Shown: one piece after another, positions 7,143-14,623 of the stretch | How positions within the stretch are numbered: position 1 is the stretch's first letter | Layout: each line of letters begins with the position of its first letter | Assembly: GCA_031264885.1 (NCBI GenBank) | Contig: JAISDM010000041.1 | Location: 1-16,467, forward strand | From: Peptococcaceae bacterium | GTDB taxonomy: Bacteria; Bacillota; Peptococcia; DRI-13; UBA5745 | DNA: 16,467 nt | Reading direction: 5' to 3' | Notes under the pieces: generated by a model | Database searches by the model: none | What the model was told of the DNA's origin: nothing | What the model saw: the letters and a program-made list of their open reading frames with translations, nothing else | Position numbers and translations under genes: made by a program

Positions 7143-8609
7143 ATGTCTGAACCAAACAAGCAATACACCGGCGACGGCAGCGATTCTTATATCGAAGCGG
7201 CGCGAAAATCGGCGGAGGCCGTGAAACAAATCGGCCAATCCGCCTCGGCGGCCACAGGCACCGAAACCGCGGCAAACGCGGCGTCCGCCGCCCAGGCAAG
7301 CATGGAAAGCGGCAAAGCGGCGGCTGAAATCGCCACAGGCACAGCAGCGGGCGGCTCGGCGGGCGCGGTGATCTCGGCGGCATGGGCTTTGCGCCATACC
7401 TTGTTCAAGGTGTTGGTTACGATATGTCTCTTCCTGTTGTTTATCATTACTATGATCGTTTCGCTGCCCGCCATCGTATTCAATGGTATTTTTCACACCG
7501 ATCCCGCAAGTGTGGATCCGGGCAGTCCGACTGAAATGTTCGCCATTTACGAGGAACAAGCCTCAACCGTGTCCAGCTGCGTGACGGCGGGCTACGATTA
7601 CGCGAAGGCCGAGACGGAGCGCGTCATCACCGATGGCGGCTATGACGACGCGCTTTCCAAGGAAGCCACCATTGATCATGGCCTTGTATCGGCGGACTAT
7701 GACGCTTGTTACATTCTGGCAGCTTACTCCGTCAGTATGGGACAAAAGAACGCGGCGACCCAGGATCTGCGGAACAAGCTGACCGCCGTGGCGCCCCTGA
7801 TGTTTCCCGTCACTTACGAAATCAAAGAAACCATAGTCACAATACCCGCGGAGAACGCAGGGGATGAACCCACGGAGGAAACGGTTCAATACGTTCAATG
7901 TACCATCCAGACCTTTGACGTGTCCGTGATTTTGCCTGCCTTCTCCGTTGACCCGGACACGCCTTACGGGCAATTCAACGTCCGTACCGGCGATGTGATC
8001 GAAAGCATGGCGACGGCGCTCAAACGGACGCTGTATGGCGTCATGGCAGATGGCAAGGTTCCGCCTATTACCGATGTGGATTTGACCGCTTTCCTTGAAA
8101 ATCTCACATGCAGTCCCGCCCGAAAGGAACTGATGCGGGCCGCGCTGTCTCTGGTCGGGCGCGTCCCCTATTTCTGGGGCGGCAAGTCCGCGCCGGGCTG
8201 GAACGATGAGTGGAACACGCCGAGGCTGGTCACATCGGCGGGATCCGGCAGCACCGGAACGCTCCGGCCTTACGGACTGGACTGTTCCGGCTATACGGAT
8301 TGGGTATATAAGACGGCGCTGGGTCATAGTCTGCACAGCGGCAGCTGGAGTCAGTGGGACAATTCGGAAGCGATTACCGAATCGGATTTGCTGCCGGGTG
8401 ATTTGGGATTTTTGGATAAGCCCGGCGCGGTAGCGGTCAATCATATGCTGCTCTACGCCGGAACGGACGCAAGCGGTAAGAAACTGTGGGTACACTGCTC
8501 CAGCGGCGCCGGAGGCGTGGCGCTTAATTCACCGACGTATGTCAAGTATTACCGTCGAGTGACAGGCGTCGATTTGGAGCACATGCCCATTTCGTCGCCG
8601 GTTGAGTAG
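7143..8609 (+). CDS. CD1107-type membrane-anchored NlpC/P60 peptidoglycan hydrolase
   Basis: Numbered from the ATG at 7143 (488 residues): an Ala-rich N-terminus of about 85 residues, a single transmembrane segment at about 87-113 (LFKVLVTICLFLLFIITMIV), a central region of unknown fold, and a C-terminal NlpC/P60 (C40) domain. The domain shows the catalytic Cys in LDCSGY (Cys381), the His in VNHMLLYAG (His434), and a likely third polar residue in WVHCSSG (His451). With the catalytic domain outside, the enzyme would cut cell-wall peptide stems to let the conjugation apparatus through. That is the known role of such proteins in Gram-positive type IV systems. There is no signal peptide, so the type II orientation (N-terminus inside) is inferred. 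Start choice: GTG 7134 and ATG 7137 overlap the ribosome binding site GGGGTGAT (7131-7138), while ATG 7143 is spaced correctly. Confidence 0.85.
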   Translation: MSEPNKQYTGDGSDSYIEAARKSAEAVKQIGQSASAATGTETAANAASAAQASMESGKAAAEIATGTAAGGSAGAVISAAWALRHTLFKVLVTICLFLLFIITMIVSLPAIVFNGIFHTDPASVDPGSPTEMFAIYEEQASTVSSCVTAGYDYAKAETERVITDGGYDDALSKEATIDHGLVSADYDACYILAAYSVSMGQKNAATQDLRNKLTAVAPLMFPVTYEIKETIVTIPAENAGDEPTEETVQYVQCTIQTFDVSVILPAFSVDPDTPYGQFNVRTGDVIESMATALKRTLYGVMADGKVPPITDVDLTAFLENLTCSPARKELMRAALSLVGRVPYFWGGKSAPGWNDEWNTPRLVTSAGSGSTGTLRPYGLDCSGYTDWVYKTALGHSLHSGSWSQWDNSEAITESDLLPGDLGFLDKPGAVAVNHMLLYAGTDASGKKLWVHCSSGAGGVALNSPTYVKYYRRVTGVDLEHMPISSPVE

Positions 8610-8625
8610 GATGGAGGATATTTTT

Positions 8626-9030
8626 ATGGAGGAACAGGAATACAGCAATGTCTACGCGATTCCCGCCAACTATACCGATTCCGGAAAATTCTTCGGTGGG
8701 ATGCTGGATGTACGCAAAACAATCGAGACCGGTCTGCTCCTGCTGATGGTCGGATATCCGGAATTGGCGTGGCTGACCGTACCGGCTTCTGTCAAAGTGG
8801 TCGTTATGGTCGTGACGCTGCTGCCGCTGTGTGTGATAGGGCTCATGGGCATCGGCGGCGACTCGCTGATGCAATACGCCGCGCGTGTGGTTATGTTTTA
8901 CGCGCGCCGCCGGAAACTGCATTTCAAAAGGATTGGGTATCGTTATGAAATCCAAAGAAGGAACCTCAAAAAAGCTGGAGTTTACACAAAACTTCATCCC
9001 GGTCAAAGAGATCAAAAACGGGATCATTGA
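8626..9030 (+). CDS. PrgI-family conjugation membrane protein
   Basis: A 134-residue protein with two hydrophobic segments (about 33-50 and 54-77), a short N-terminal part (NVYAIPANYTDSGKFF) and a basic C-terminus rich in Arg and Lys (FYARRRKLHFKRIGYRYE). This is the pattern of the PrgI family (VirB3-like), small membrane proteins encoded next to virB4 in Gram-positive conjugative elements. VirB3-like proteins help to anchor or position the VirB4 ATPase. The start is ATG 8626, with GGAGG at 8613-8617 and 8-nt spacing; an upstream TTG in frame lacks this. It overlaps the end of the next gene's 5' region by 86 nt, so the two proteins are encoded in different frames over 8945-9030. Confidence 0.85.
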   Translation: MEEQEYSNVYAIPANYTDSGKFFGGMLDVRKTIETGLLLLMVGYPELAWLTVPASVKVVVMVVTLLPLCVIGLMGIGGDSLMQYAARVVMFYARRRKLHFKRIGYRYEIQRRNLKKAGVYTKLHPGQRDQKRDH

Positions 9031-11443
9031 AACCATTGATGGCCGCTACATCAAAATATTGGAAATTGAGCCCATCAATTTTATGCTTCGATCTTCCGAG
9101 GAACAGCATCACATCATTTCCAGCTTCGCAAGCTGGCTAAAAATCTCACCTGCGCGGATGCAGTTCAAATCTGTGACCAGAAAGGCGGATTCAGTAAAGC
9201 ACATCACCATGCTTCAATCGGAACTGGAGGATGAAGACAATCCTCAGTGCAAAGAGTTGGCGCGGGAATACATCAAACTGATCCGTGACGTAGGCAGCCG
9301 GGAAGCGCTGACACGGCGGTTTTTTTTGATTTATCAGTATGAACCGCCGACTAGCCGCAATCCGTCCGGAACAGATTACGCGGACATCTATGGCATGATT
9401 CAGACGGCGGCGCACAATGCCCGCGCGTATTTTTCGCAATGCGGCAACAGCATCGTACAGCCACAGGATGAGGACACATTCGCCGCCGAGATTTTGTATA
9501 TGTTCTTCAACCGTAAATCCTGTGTGACCGAGCCTTTTTCCAGTCGGCTGGACCGGATTGTGCTGGATACGATGGCAGCCGGTAAAAAACGCGTCGGTCT
9601 GGATCCCGTGCCGCGTATCCGGACGTGTTACTTCATCGCGCCGCGCGGTATTGACTTCACCCATTCCAGTTATATTGTGATGGACGGCATGTACTACACA
9701 TTCCTGTATGTTCGCAAAGACGGCTTCCCGGGAAGCGTAAGAGCCGGCTGGATGTCGGCGCTGATCAACGCGGGCGAAGGTGTGGACATTGACATTCACC
9801 TGAATCGCGAGAACCGGGGCCGGACGCTGGATAAGGTCGCTCAACGCATCCGTCTGAACCGCAGCAAGCTTCGGGGCATACAGGACACCGCCACCGATTA
9901 TGAAGAGCTGACCGGCGCCATACAAGCCGGATATTACATCAAAAGCGGCATTTCCAATGGCAACGAGGATCTTTTTTATATGTCGGTATTCATCACCGTA
10001 TCCGCTCCAACCTATGATGAAATGATATGGCGCAAGCAGCAAATGACCGATTTCTTAAAAAGCATGGATATCCACGTCCGCGACTGTGCTTTCCAGCAGG
10101 AAGCGGCGCTGCGTTCCGTCATGCCGCTGAACCGTTTGGATCCCGGCCTCGAACGCAAGAGTAAACGCAATTTGCTCACATCCGGCGCCGCCGGCACATA
10201 CATGTTTACCAGTTTTGAGATGTCGGACGACACCGGTATTCTGCTCGGCGTCAATCGCCATAATCACAGCCTGTGTGTCATGGATCTGTTCAACACCAAA
10301 ATCAACAAAAACGCCAATGTGACCCTTCTCGGCACGTCCGGCTCGGGCAAAACGTTCACCATGCAGACCATGGCGCTCAGGATGCGGATGCGCGGCATCC
10401 AGTGCTATATTCTCGCTCCGCTGAAAGGGCATGAGTTCAAGCGCGCCTGTCACCGGATCGGCGGCGAATACATCAAAATATCCCCCGGTTCGGCCGACTG
10501 CATCAATGTCATGGAGATTCGGCGCACAACATCCCCGGAAATGGAATTGATCGACGAGCTGGATTATCAAAGCGCGGATTCGCTCCTGGCACGCAAGATT
10601 CAGCAGCTGATGATATTTTTCATGCTGCTGATTCCAGATATAACCAATGAAGAAGAACAGATGCTGGACGAGGCGATGATCAAAACCTATGCCGATTTTG
10701 GCATCACCCACGACAACGATTCTCTGTATGAAGATGTGGAAAACGGGCGTATGAAGATCATGCCCATTCTTGGCGACTTACACAGGCGGCTCATGGAAAA
10801 CCCGATGACCGCCCGGGTCGCCGCCATCGTCAGCCGGTTTGTCACCGGTTCCGCTCAAAGTTTCAATCAAAGAACCAATGTGGATCTCTCCAATAAATAC
10901 GTTGTAATTGACATATCGGAACTCAAAGGCAAACTTCTGCCTGTGGGCATGATGATCGCGCTGGACTATGTCTGGGATGGCGTCAAAGCAGACCGCACCC
11001 AGCGTAAGGCGGTTTTCATAGACGAGATATGGCAGCTTATCGGCGCGTCGTCCAACAGACAAGCCGCCGAGTTTTGTCTGGAAATCTTCAAAATTATCCG
11101 CGGTTACGGCGGCGGCGCCATCGCGGCCACCCAGGATCTTTCCGATTTTTTCGGGCTGGACGATGGGAAATATGGCCGCGCCATCATCAACAATTGTAAG
11201 ACCAAAATGATTCTTAATCTGGAACCGGATGAAGCCCGGCACGTGCAAGAAGTGCTGCGGCTTACGCGAACCGAGATACGTGGGATTACTCAATTTGAAC
11301 GCGGTGAAGCGTTGATCGCAAACAACAACAATAAAGTGCCGGTTGTTGTAAAGGTTTCTAAAGCGGAGGCAGACATGATCACCACCGACCACGCGGAACT
11401 GGCCGCGCTTTTACGTAAGAAACTGGAGGATTTTAACGGATGA
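8945..11443 (+). CDS. virB4: VirB4-like conjugative transfer ATPase
   Basis: An 832-residue ATPase that powers assembly of, or transport through, the conjugation channel. Walker A is GTSGSGKT at residues 463-470, and Walker B is 'AVFIDEIWQL' with Asp693-Glu694. The N-terminal part (FIPVKEIKNGIIETIDGRYIKILEI) matches the VirB4/TraE proteins of Tn1549-like elements, and the length is normal for that group. Start: ATG 8945 gives MKSKEGTSKK, the usual type of basic N-terminus. The best ribosome binding site upstream (AAGGA near 8928-8932) is rather far, so translation may depend on ribosomes from the overlapping prgI-like gene. A more distant in-frame start at 8885 would only add residues shared with the prgI coding region and is less likely. 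The stop codon TGA overlaps the next ATG. Confidence 0.93.
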   Translation: MKSKEGTSKKLEFTQNFIPVKEIKNGIIETIDGRYIKILEIEPINFMLRSSEEQHHIISSFASWLKISPARMQFKSVTRKADSVKHITMLQSELEDEDNPQCKELAREYIKLIRDVGSREALTRRFFLIYQYEPPTSRNPSGTDYADIYGMIQTAAHNARAYFSQCGNSIVQPQDEDTFAAEILYMFFNRKSCVTEPFSSRLDRIVLDTMAAGKKRVGLDPVPRIRTCYFIAPRGIDFTHSSYIVMDGMYYTFLYVRKDGFPGSVRAGWMSALINAGEGVDIDIHLNRENRGRTLDKVAQRIRLNRSKLRGIQDTATDYEELTGAIQAGYYIKSGISNGNEDLFYMSVFITVSAPTYDEMIWRKQQMTDFLKSMDIHVRDCAFQQEAALRSVMPLNRLDPGLERKSKRNLLTSGAAGTYMFTSFEMSDDTGILLGVNRHNHSLCVMDLFNTKINKNANVTLLGTSGSGKTFTMQTMALRMRMRGIQCYILAPLKGHEFKRACHRIGGEYIKISPGSADCINVMEIRRTTSPEMELIDELDYQSADSLLARKIQQLMIFFMLLIPDITNEEEQMLDEAMIKTYADFGITHDNDSLYEDVENGRMKIMPILGDLHRRLMENPMTARVAAIVSRFVTGSAQSFNQRTNVDLSNKYVVIDISELKGKLLPVGMMIALDYVWDGVKADRTQRKAVFIDEIWQLIGASSNRQAAEFCLEIFKIIRGYGGGAIAATQDLSDFFGLDDGKYGRAIINNCKTKMILNLEPDEARHVQEVLRLTRTEIRGITQFERGEALIANNNNKVPVVVKVSKAEADMITTDHAELAALLRKKLEDFNG

Positions 11444-12021
11444 AATTAGATTTATTGGCGGGAAGCACTCGCTTTGAACACAGCCGTCAAGTATCAAAAA
11501 TAAGTGCGCTGCTGGCGGAACGCGCCGGGTACACGCCGGAAGAAACAGCGATGATCGAAGAAGCGGCGTTGTATCACGATATCGGAAAAGCAGACATCCC
11601 GAAGACCATTCTGAACAAACCCGGTAAGTTGACATCAGAGGAATTTGATATCGTGAAAACCCATACAGAACTCGGTTACAGAAAAATCATGGACGCAACT
11701 AAAACACTGTCGGTTGCCGCAACTGTTTGTCAGGAACACCACGAACGCCCGGACGGGAACGGTTACAGCCATGCGCGATGGACAGACATTCATCCATATG
11801 CCAAGCTGATTTCGGTCGGCGACGTGTTCGACGCGCTCTATTCACATCGAGCGTATAAACCCGCCTGGAGTATCCCAGAAATCCGCGCTTATTTTCGGGA
11901 GCAATCCGGAAAGCAGTTTGATCCGGAAATCGTATGCTTGCTTCTCGGCGCTCTTGATAAGATTTTATTGCTATACAAAAATCGCAATGCGCATAATTGG
12001 CAAAATACACATTTTAATTGA
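11440..12021 (+). CDS. HD-GYP-like phosphohydrolase
   Basis: A 193-residue single-domain protein with all metal-binding positions of an HD-GYP domain: His14, His46-Asp47 in YHDIGK, His75 in THTELGY, His100-His101 in HHERPDGNGY, and Asp128 in VGDVFDAL. The known family hydrolyses cyclic di-GMP or related dinucleotides. The signature here reads GYS rather than GYP, so the substrate is uncertain. No sensor, receiver or membrane domain is present, so the domain stands alone in the cytoplasm. ATG 11440 overlaps the virB4 stop (ATGA), with GGAGG at 11425-11429 inside virB4, so it is translationally coupled to the ATPase. It may tune conjugation or surface behaviour through nucleotide signalling, but that is inference. 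A general HD phosphohydrolase is the alternative. Confidence 0.85.
   Translation: MKLDLLAGSTRFEHSRQVSKISALLAERAGYTPEETAMIEEAALYHDIGKADIPKTILNKPGKLTSEEFDIVKTHTELGYRKIMDATKTLSVAATVCQEHHERPDGNGYSHARWTDIHPYAKLISVGDVFDALYSHRAYKPAWSIPEIRAYFREQSGKQFDPEIVCLLLGALDKILLLYKNRNAHNWQNTHFN
11968..11997 (+). promoter_or_regulatory. Weak candidate promoter inside the 3' end of the HD-GYP-like gene
   Basis: TTGCTA (11968-11973, 4/6) and CATAAT (11992-11997, 5/6) are separated by 18 nt in a locally AT-rich stretch. This would start transcription near 12004 and serve the DUF5697-like gene, which unlike its neighbours is preceded by a 62-nt gap. Only a sequence match. Confidence 0.25.
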
Positions 12022-12034
12022 AATACGCATTTTA
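12003..12034 (+). repeat. Short direct repeat across the HD-GYP gene stop codon
   Basis: AAATACACATTTTA (12003-12016) and AAATACGCATTTTA (12021-12034) match at 13 of 14 bases with an 18-bp period. The pair spans the stop codon of the HD-GYP-like gene. It may be a slippage product or part of a small operator; nothing else supports a function. Confidence 0.4.
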
Positions 12035-12083
12035 CGTCCGTTTCCCGGCGAGTTTTTCAAATATTTTCGAGGAGGTGAACGCT

Positions 12084-12638
12084 ATGTTGTTAGAAGACGA
12101 ACAATACGTCACGCGATGGGTCGCCCAATACGGCGCTTTGACCCGGACACAGGTGATTCGGCTGCTGCGTGATAAACCGGTCAAAACCGCAGAGAAGATC
12201 ATTGCGAATCTGAAGCGGCGCCTGATGATCGCGGAAATTTCCGGCGGCTATTATCTAGGCGCGGATCCGATGGCAAAGCCCGATCAGCGCATGATTCTCG
12301 CGGTCTGGGTGTTGCTGCGGTTCATGGATCAGGTGGAACCCATGGCGCATTACCCGGCTTCCTACCCGGCGAATTTATTCTTTCTCAAAGGCGATGTCGG
12401 GTACGAAATCATTGTGCTTTACGACGGTGAGCAGCACCTTGTCAGACTCTTGCAGCCGGATGAAGATCTGAGATATATTTTGGTGCTGCCACATATTCAA
12501 ATGGCGCGGGAACTGAAACTGCCCAAAGCGCCCTGTTTGTTTGCCGTGGTAGAATACGCCGGCGGGGATGAACCGGGCGTCACATTTTATTCGGGAGGGG
12601 ATTTGGATGATCAAGAAAGAACAGCCATCGGCGTTTGA
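12084..12638 (+). CDS. DUF5697-like accessory protein
   Basis: A 184-residue protein without signal peptide or membrane segments. The N-terminal 65 residues (DEQYVTRWVAQYGALTRTQV... to ...ISGGYYLG) look like a winged-helix unit. The rest includes LAVWVLLRFMDQVEP, FFLKGDVGYEIIVL and RYILVLPHIQMAREL, which I recognise as DUF5697-like from other Clostridia conjugative elements. Function is unknown; a DNA-binding regulatory or replication-linked role is possible from the N-terminus. Start: ATG 12084, after GGAGGTG (12071-12077), with ideal spacing; a TTG at 12018 in the same frame is not supported by a binding site. It ends inside the next gene (32-nt overlap). Confidence 0.75.
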   Translation: MLLEDEQYVTRWVAQYGALTRTQVIRLLRDKPVKTAEKIIANLKRRLMIAEISGGYYLGADPMAKPDQRMILAVWVLLRFMDQVEPMAHYPASYPANLFFLKGDVGYEIIVLYDGEQHLVRLLQPDEDLRYILVLPHIQMARELKLPKAPCLFAVVEYAGGDEPGVTFYSGGDLDDQERTAIGV

Positions 12639-13320
12639 CCGCTGTTTCAACCGGACAGCCCGGCGTATCGGCAAGGTGAACACTGTGTTTGAAGAAGTTA
12701 GGATCCACATTCTGCGCGGCGACATGGCAGGCGCTCATGAAGCCGCCTTCGAGTTCGCGGATCAGACAGAAAGACTGACGCTTTTAGCCCGTGTGCTGCC
12801 CGAATACAGCGGTCACCCGAAAGCGAAAGCGAGGGTGGAAGACGCCATATTAAAAGTGTTTCCGATCCAAATCGGTTTTACCGAAGAAGGCTGGTTTTGT
12901 CTCAAGTTTCCGGCGCTGATGCCCAAGAAAAACAGAGGTTCCCCGGCATATATCAGCGATCCGCTCTATCCGGCCATGGCCCGGTTTTGGCGCGGGAAAC
13001 AACCGATACGGTATCCGGATAACGTGATCATTTTTCGGCATGTGTACCATCGCGACCGTCCGGAACGGCAATATCGGGATCATGACAACACCGAATTGAG
13101 CATGATTCTTGATATCGTTGCGCTTTATGTGATGGCGGACGACTCACCCATGCGCTGCCGTCACTATTACTGCAGCGCGTCCGGAGACGGGGATCGGACG
13201 GAAGTCTATGTCGTTCCCCGGACTGAATTTACAGAATGGCTGATATTGGAAAATTCGATGGATGGCGATGGGGTTCCACTCTATGAAAACAAGCCAGAAA
13301 AAGGAAAAAAACATATGTAA
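12607..13320 (+). CDS. DUF6100-like accessory protein
   Basis: A 237-residue soluble protein. Recognisable stretches are NRTARRIGKVNTVFEEV, DQTERLTLLARVLPEYSGHP, VRHVYHRDRPERQYRDHDN-like text (positions near 13030-13090) and CRHYYCSA...RTEVYVVP. These fit the DUF6100 family carried by Tn1549-like elements. Function is unknown. Start: ATG 12607 with GGGAGGGG at 12593-12600; the in-frame ATG at 12568 lies inside the upstream gene without a good binding site. The 32-nt overlap with the DUF5697-like gene suggests coupled translation and a shared process. It is the last gene before the terminator at 13412-13453. Confidence 0.75.
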   Translation: MIKKEQPSAFDRCFNRTARRIGKVNTVFEEVRIHILRGDMAGAHEAAFEFADQTERLTLLARVLPEYSGHPKAKARVEDAILKVFPIQIGFTEEGWFCLKFPALMPKKNRGSPAYISDPLYPAMARFWRGKQPIRYPDNVIIFRHVYHRDRPERQYRDHDNTELSMILDIVALYVMADDSPMRCRHYYCSASGDGDRTEVYVVPRTEFTEWLILENSMDGDGVPLYENKPEKGKKHM

Positions 13321-13411
13321 AAACCGTCCGTTTTTCGAGGGCTTTATTTACATAAAAAACCGCGCGGCGAAAATCCAGGGTTTATCAGGCTTCCCGAACA
13401 TGTCCGCAAGC

Positions 13412-13453
13412 AAAATTCCGCCGGAGGCAGCAGTCAATACGGCGGAATTTTTT
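13412..13453 (+). terminator. Strong intrinsic terminator or attenuator
   Basis: AAAATTCCGCCG (13412-13423) pairs perfectly with CGGCGGAATTTT (13440-13451). This gives a 12-bp stem, a 16-nt loop, and a run of six T (13448-13453). It lies 92 nt after the DUF6100-like stop and only 20 nt before the ATG at 13474, just upstream of that gene's ribosome binding site. I see no convincing promoter between it and the gene. It may therefore work as a conditional attenuator that limits expression of the two downstream genes rather than as a plain operon end. Confidence 0.85.
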
Positions 13454-13473
13454 CAGCGCGGGGGTGATCCGCA

Positions 13474-14613
13474 ATGATCACCATTAGCTCCGGCAGTCAC
13501 GCGCTTGGACTTCTGCAACTCCTATCCGCGGCAGGCGAAATTCCCCCGGGCGCACTTTCGTTTCTTGGTAGCGAACGAGTTGTTAAAGCTCTGGTTCACA
13601 AACTGGAATCCGTTCAAGACTTGCGCTTTGATAAAAGCGGGCTTGTCTACCATACAAAGCTTATTCATGTGACTCAGGTGAAAGGCAGACAGGATACGCG
13701 CACCGTTCGGCTGTACAGAAAGGCGATTCCCTTATTGGACGAGCTGCATTCGGGGTTGTCCGCCAGATACATGGAGACATTCAAGAGGCACAATTTTTCC
13801 GGCGATCCGTTCCATATCTGGCGCAACCACCGGGTCGCGGAAGCATTGGCCGCGTGCATGGCGGCAGGCGTGGAAGTCCGGCCCTATGTACTGCCGCCTT
13901 TGCAAAAGACCCTAATTAATCATATTGTCCCGGAGGTTCCCAGTTTTTACATCGCCCGGGATTTCAAAAAAGCCGACGCCGATCATCCGAATAAGACCAT
14001 GTATACGCGGATCGTCGGAGCCCTGTTCTGTCCCGGTGACTGTTACGCCGTCTACAACACCCGAGGCGCCGTGATGAAGTGGAGCGGCCGCGGTGAACTC
14101 AAGTCAATGCGCAACCTGCTGGAATTGGCGCGTATGAACGCCGGTTTGGACGAGATTTCCGCCGCGCTCCTGTTTGGCGCTTCTTATGATGTAGCCGTGA
14201 AAACTGTGCTGGAATCGGACAGAAGCGCGCGGCAGGACATGCGCTTTGATCGGATCTATACCCGAGTACATTTCATACCCTTGGATCCAAACGGCATACG
14301 TCTTTTAAAGATGCTCATTCTCCCAGACTGGAATGAAAGACTTCTATCAGTGTTATTCGCGCCTGAAGAGCGCAGCTATAACTTAGGTTCGATGGAATAC
14401 GACGCCATTGTGAACGGCAAAAAGATTTTATCCCATTTAGACGGCGACATCGCCCGACTGATTCGGTTTCGCGAAGCGCTTCGCGTCTATGCCGAGTCCG
14501 CCGAAGTTCTCTGCTTCCCCTGGCAAACCGGATTCTTACAGGCATATCTCGGAGACGCCGCCGGAATTCGTGAATTAGAGATGCGCGTGGTAGAAACCGC
14601 GCTGGGATTGTGA
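13474..14613 (+). CDS. Conserved-looking conjugative-element protein of unknown function
   Basis: A 379-residue soluble protein with no signal peptide or membrane helix. The first 90 residues (SHALGLLQLLSAAGEIPPGALSFLG...VRLYRKAIPLLDEL) look like a winged-helix DNA-binding unit, loosely like replication-relaxation proteins. The remainder has conserved-looking segments such as HRVAEALAACMAAGVEVRPY, MYTRIVGALF, YAVYNTRGAVMKWSGRGE, LSHLDGDIARLIRFREAL and VLCFPWQTGFLQAYLG. I recall similar proteins next to virD4 in Clostridia elements, always unnamed. The start ATG 13474 follows GGGGGTGATC (13460-13469). It is separated from upstream genes by the terminator and followed 10 nt later by the coupling-protein gene, with which it probably forms one unit. 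Confidence 0.7.
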   Translation: MITISSGSHALGLLQLLSAAGEIPPGALSFLGSERVVKALVHKLESVQDLRFDKSGLVYHTKLIHVTQVKGRQDTRTVRLYRKAIPLLDELHSGLSARYMETFKRHNFSGDPFHIWRNHRVAEALAACMAAGVEVRPYVLPPLQKTLINHIVPEVPSFYIARDFKKADADHPNKTMYTRIVGALFCPGDCYAVYNTRGAVMKWSGRGELKSMRNLLELARMNAGLDEISAALLFGASYDVAVKTVLESDRSARQDMRFDRIYTRVHFIPLDPNGIRLLKMLILPDWNERLLSVLFAPEERSYNLGSMEYDAIVNGKKILSHLDGDIARLIRFREALRVYAESAEVLCFPWQTGFLQAYLGDAAGIRELEMRVVETALGL

Positions 14614-14623
14614 GGTGAAAAAT

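Noticed and set aside
7563..8495. 310-codon open frame on the minus strand inside the NlpC/P60 gene
   Set aside because: The + strand holds intact catalytic motifs and a good ribosome binding site; the minus-strand product has no recognisable motif.
9191..10042. Long minus-strand open frame inside virB4
   Set aside because: It is a shadow of virB4 with no binding site or domain of its own; similar shadows occur at 10055-10711 and 10778-11392.
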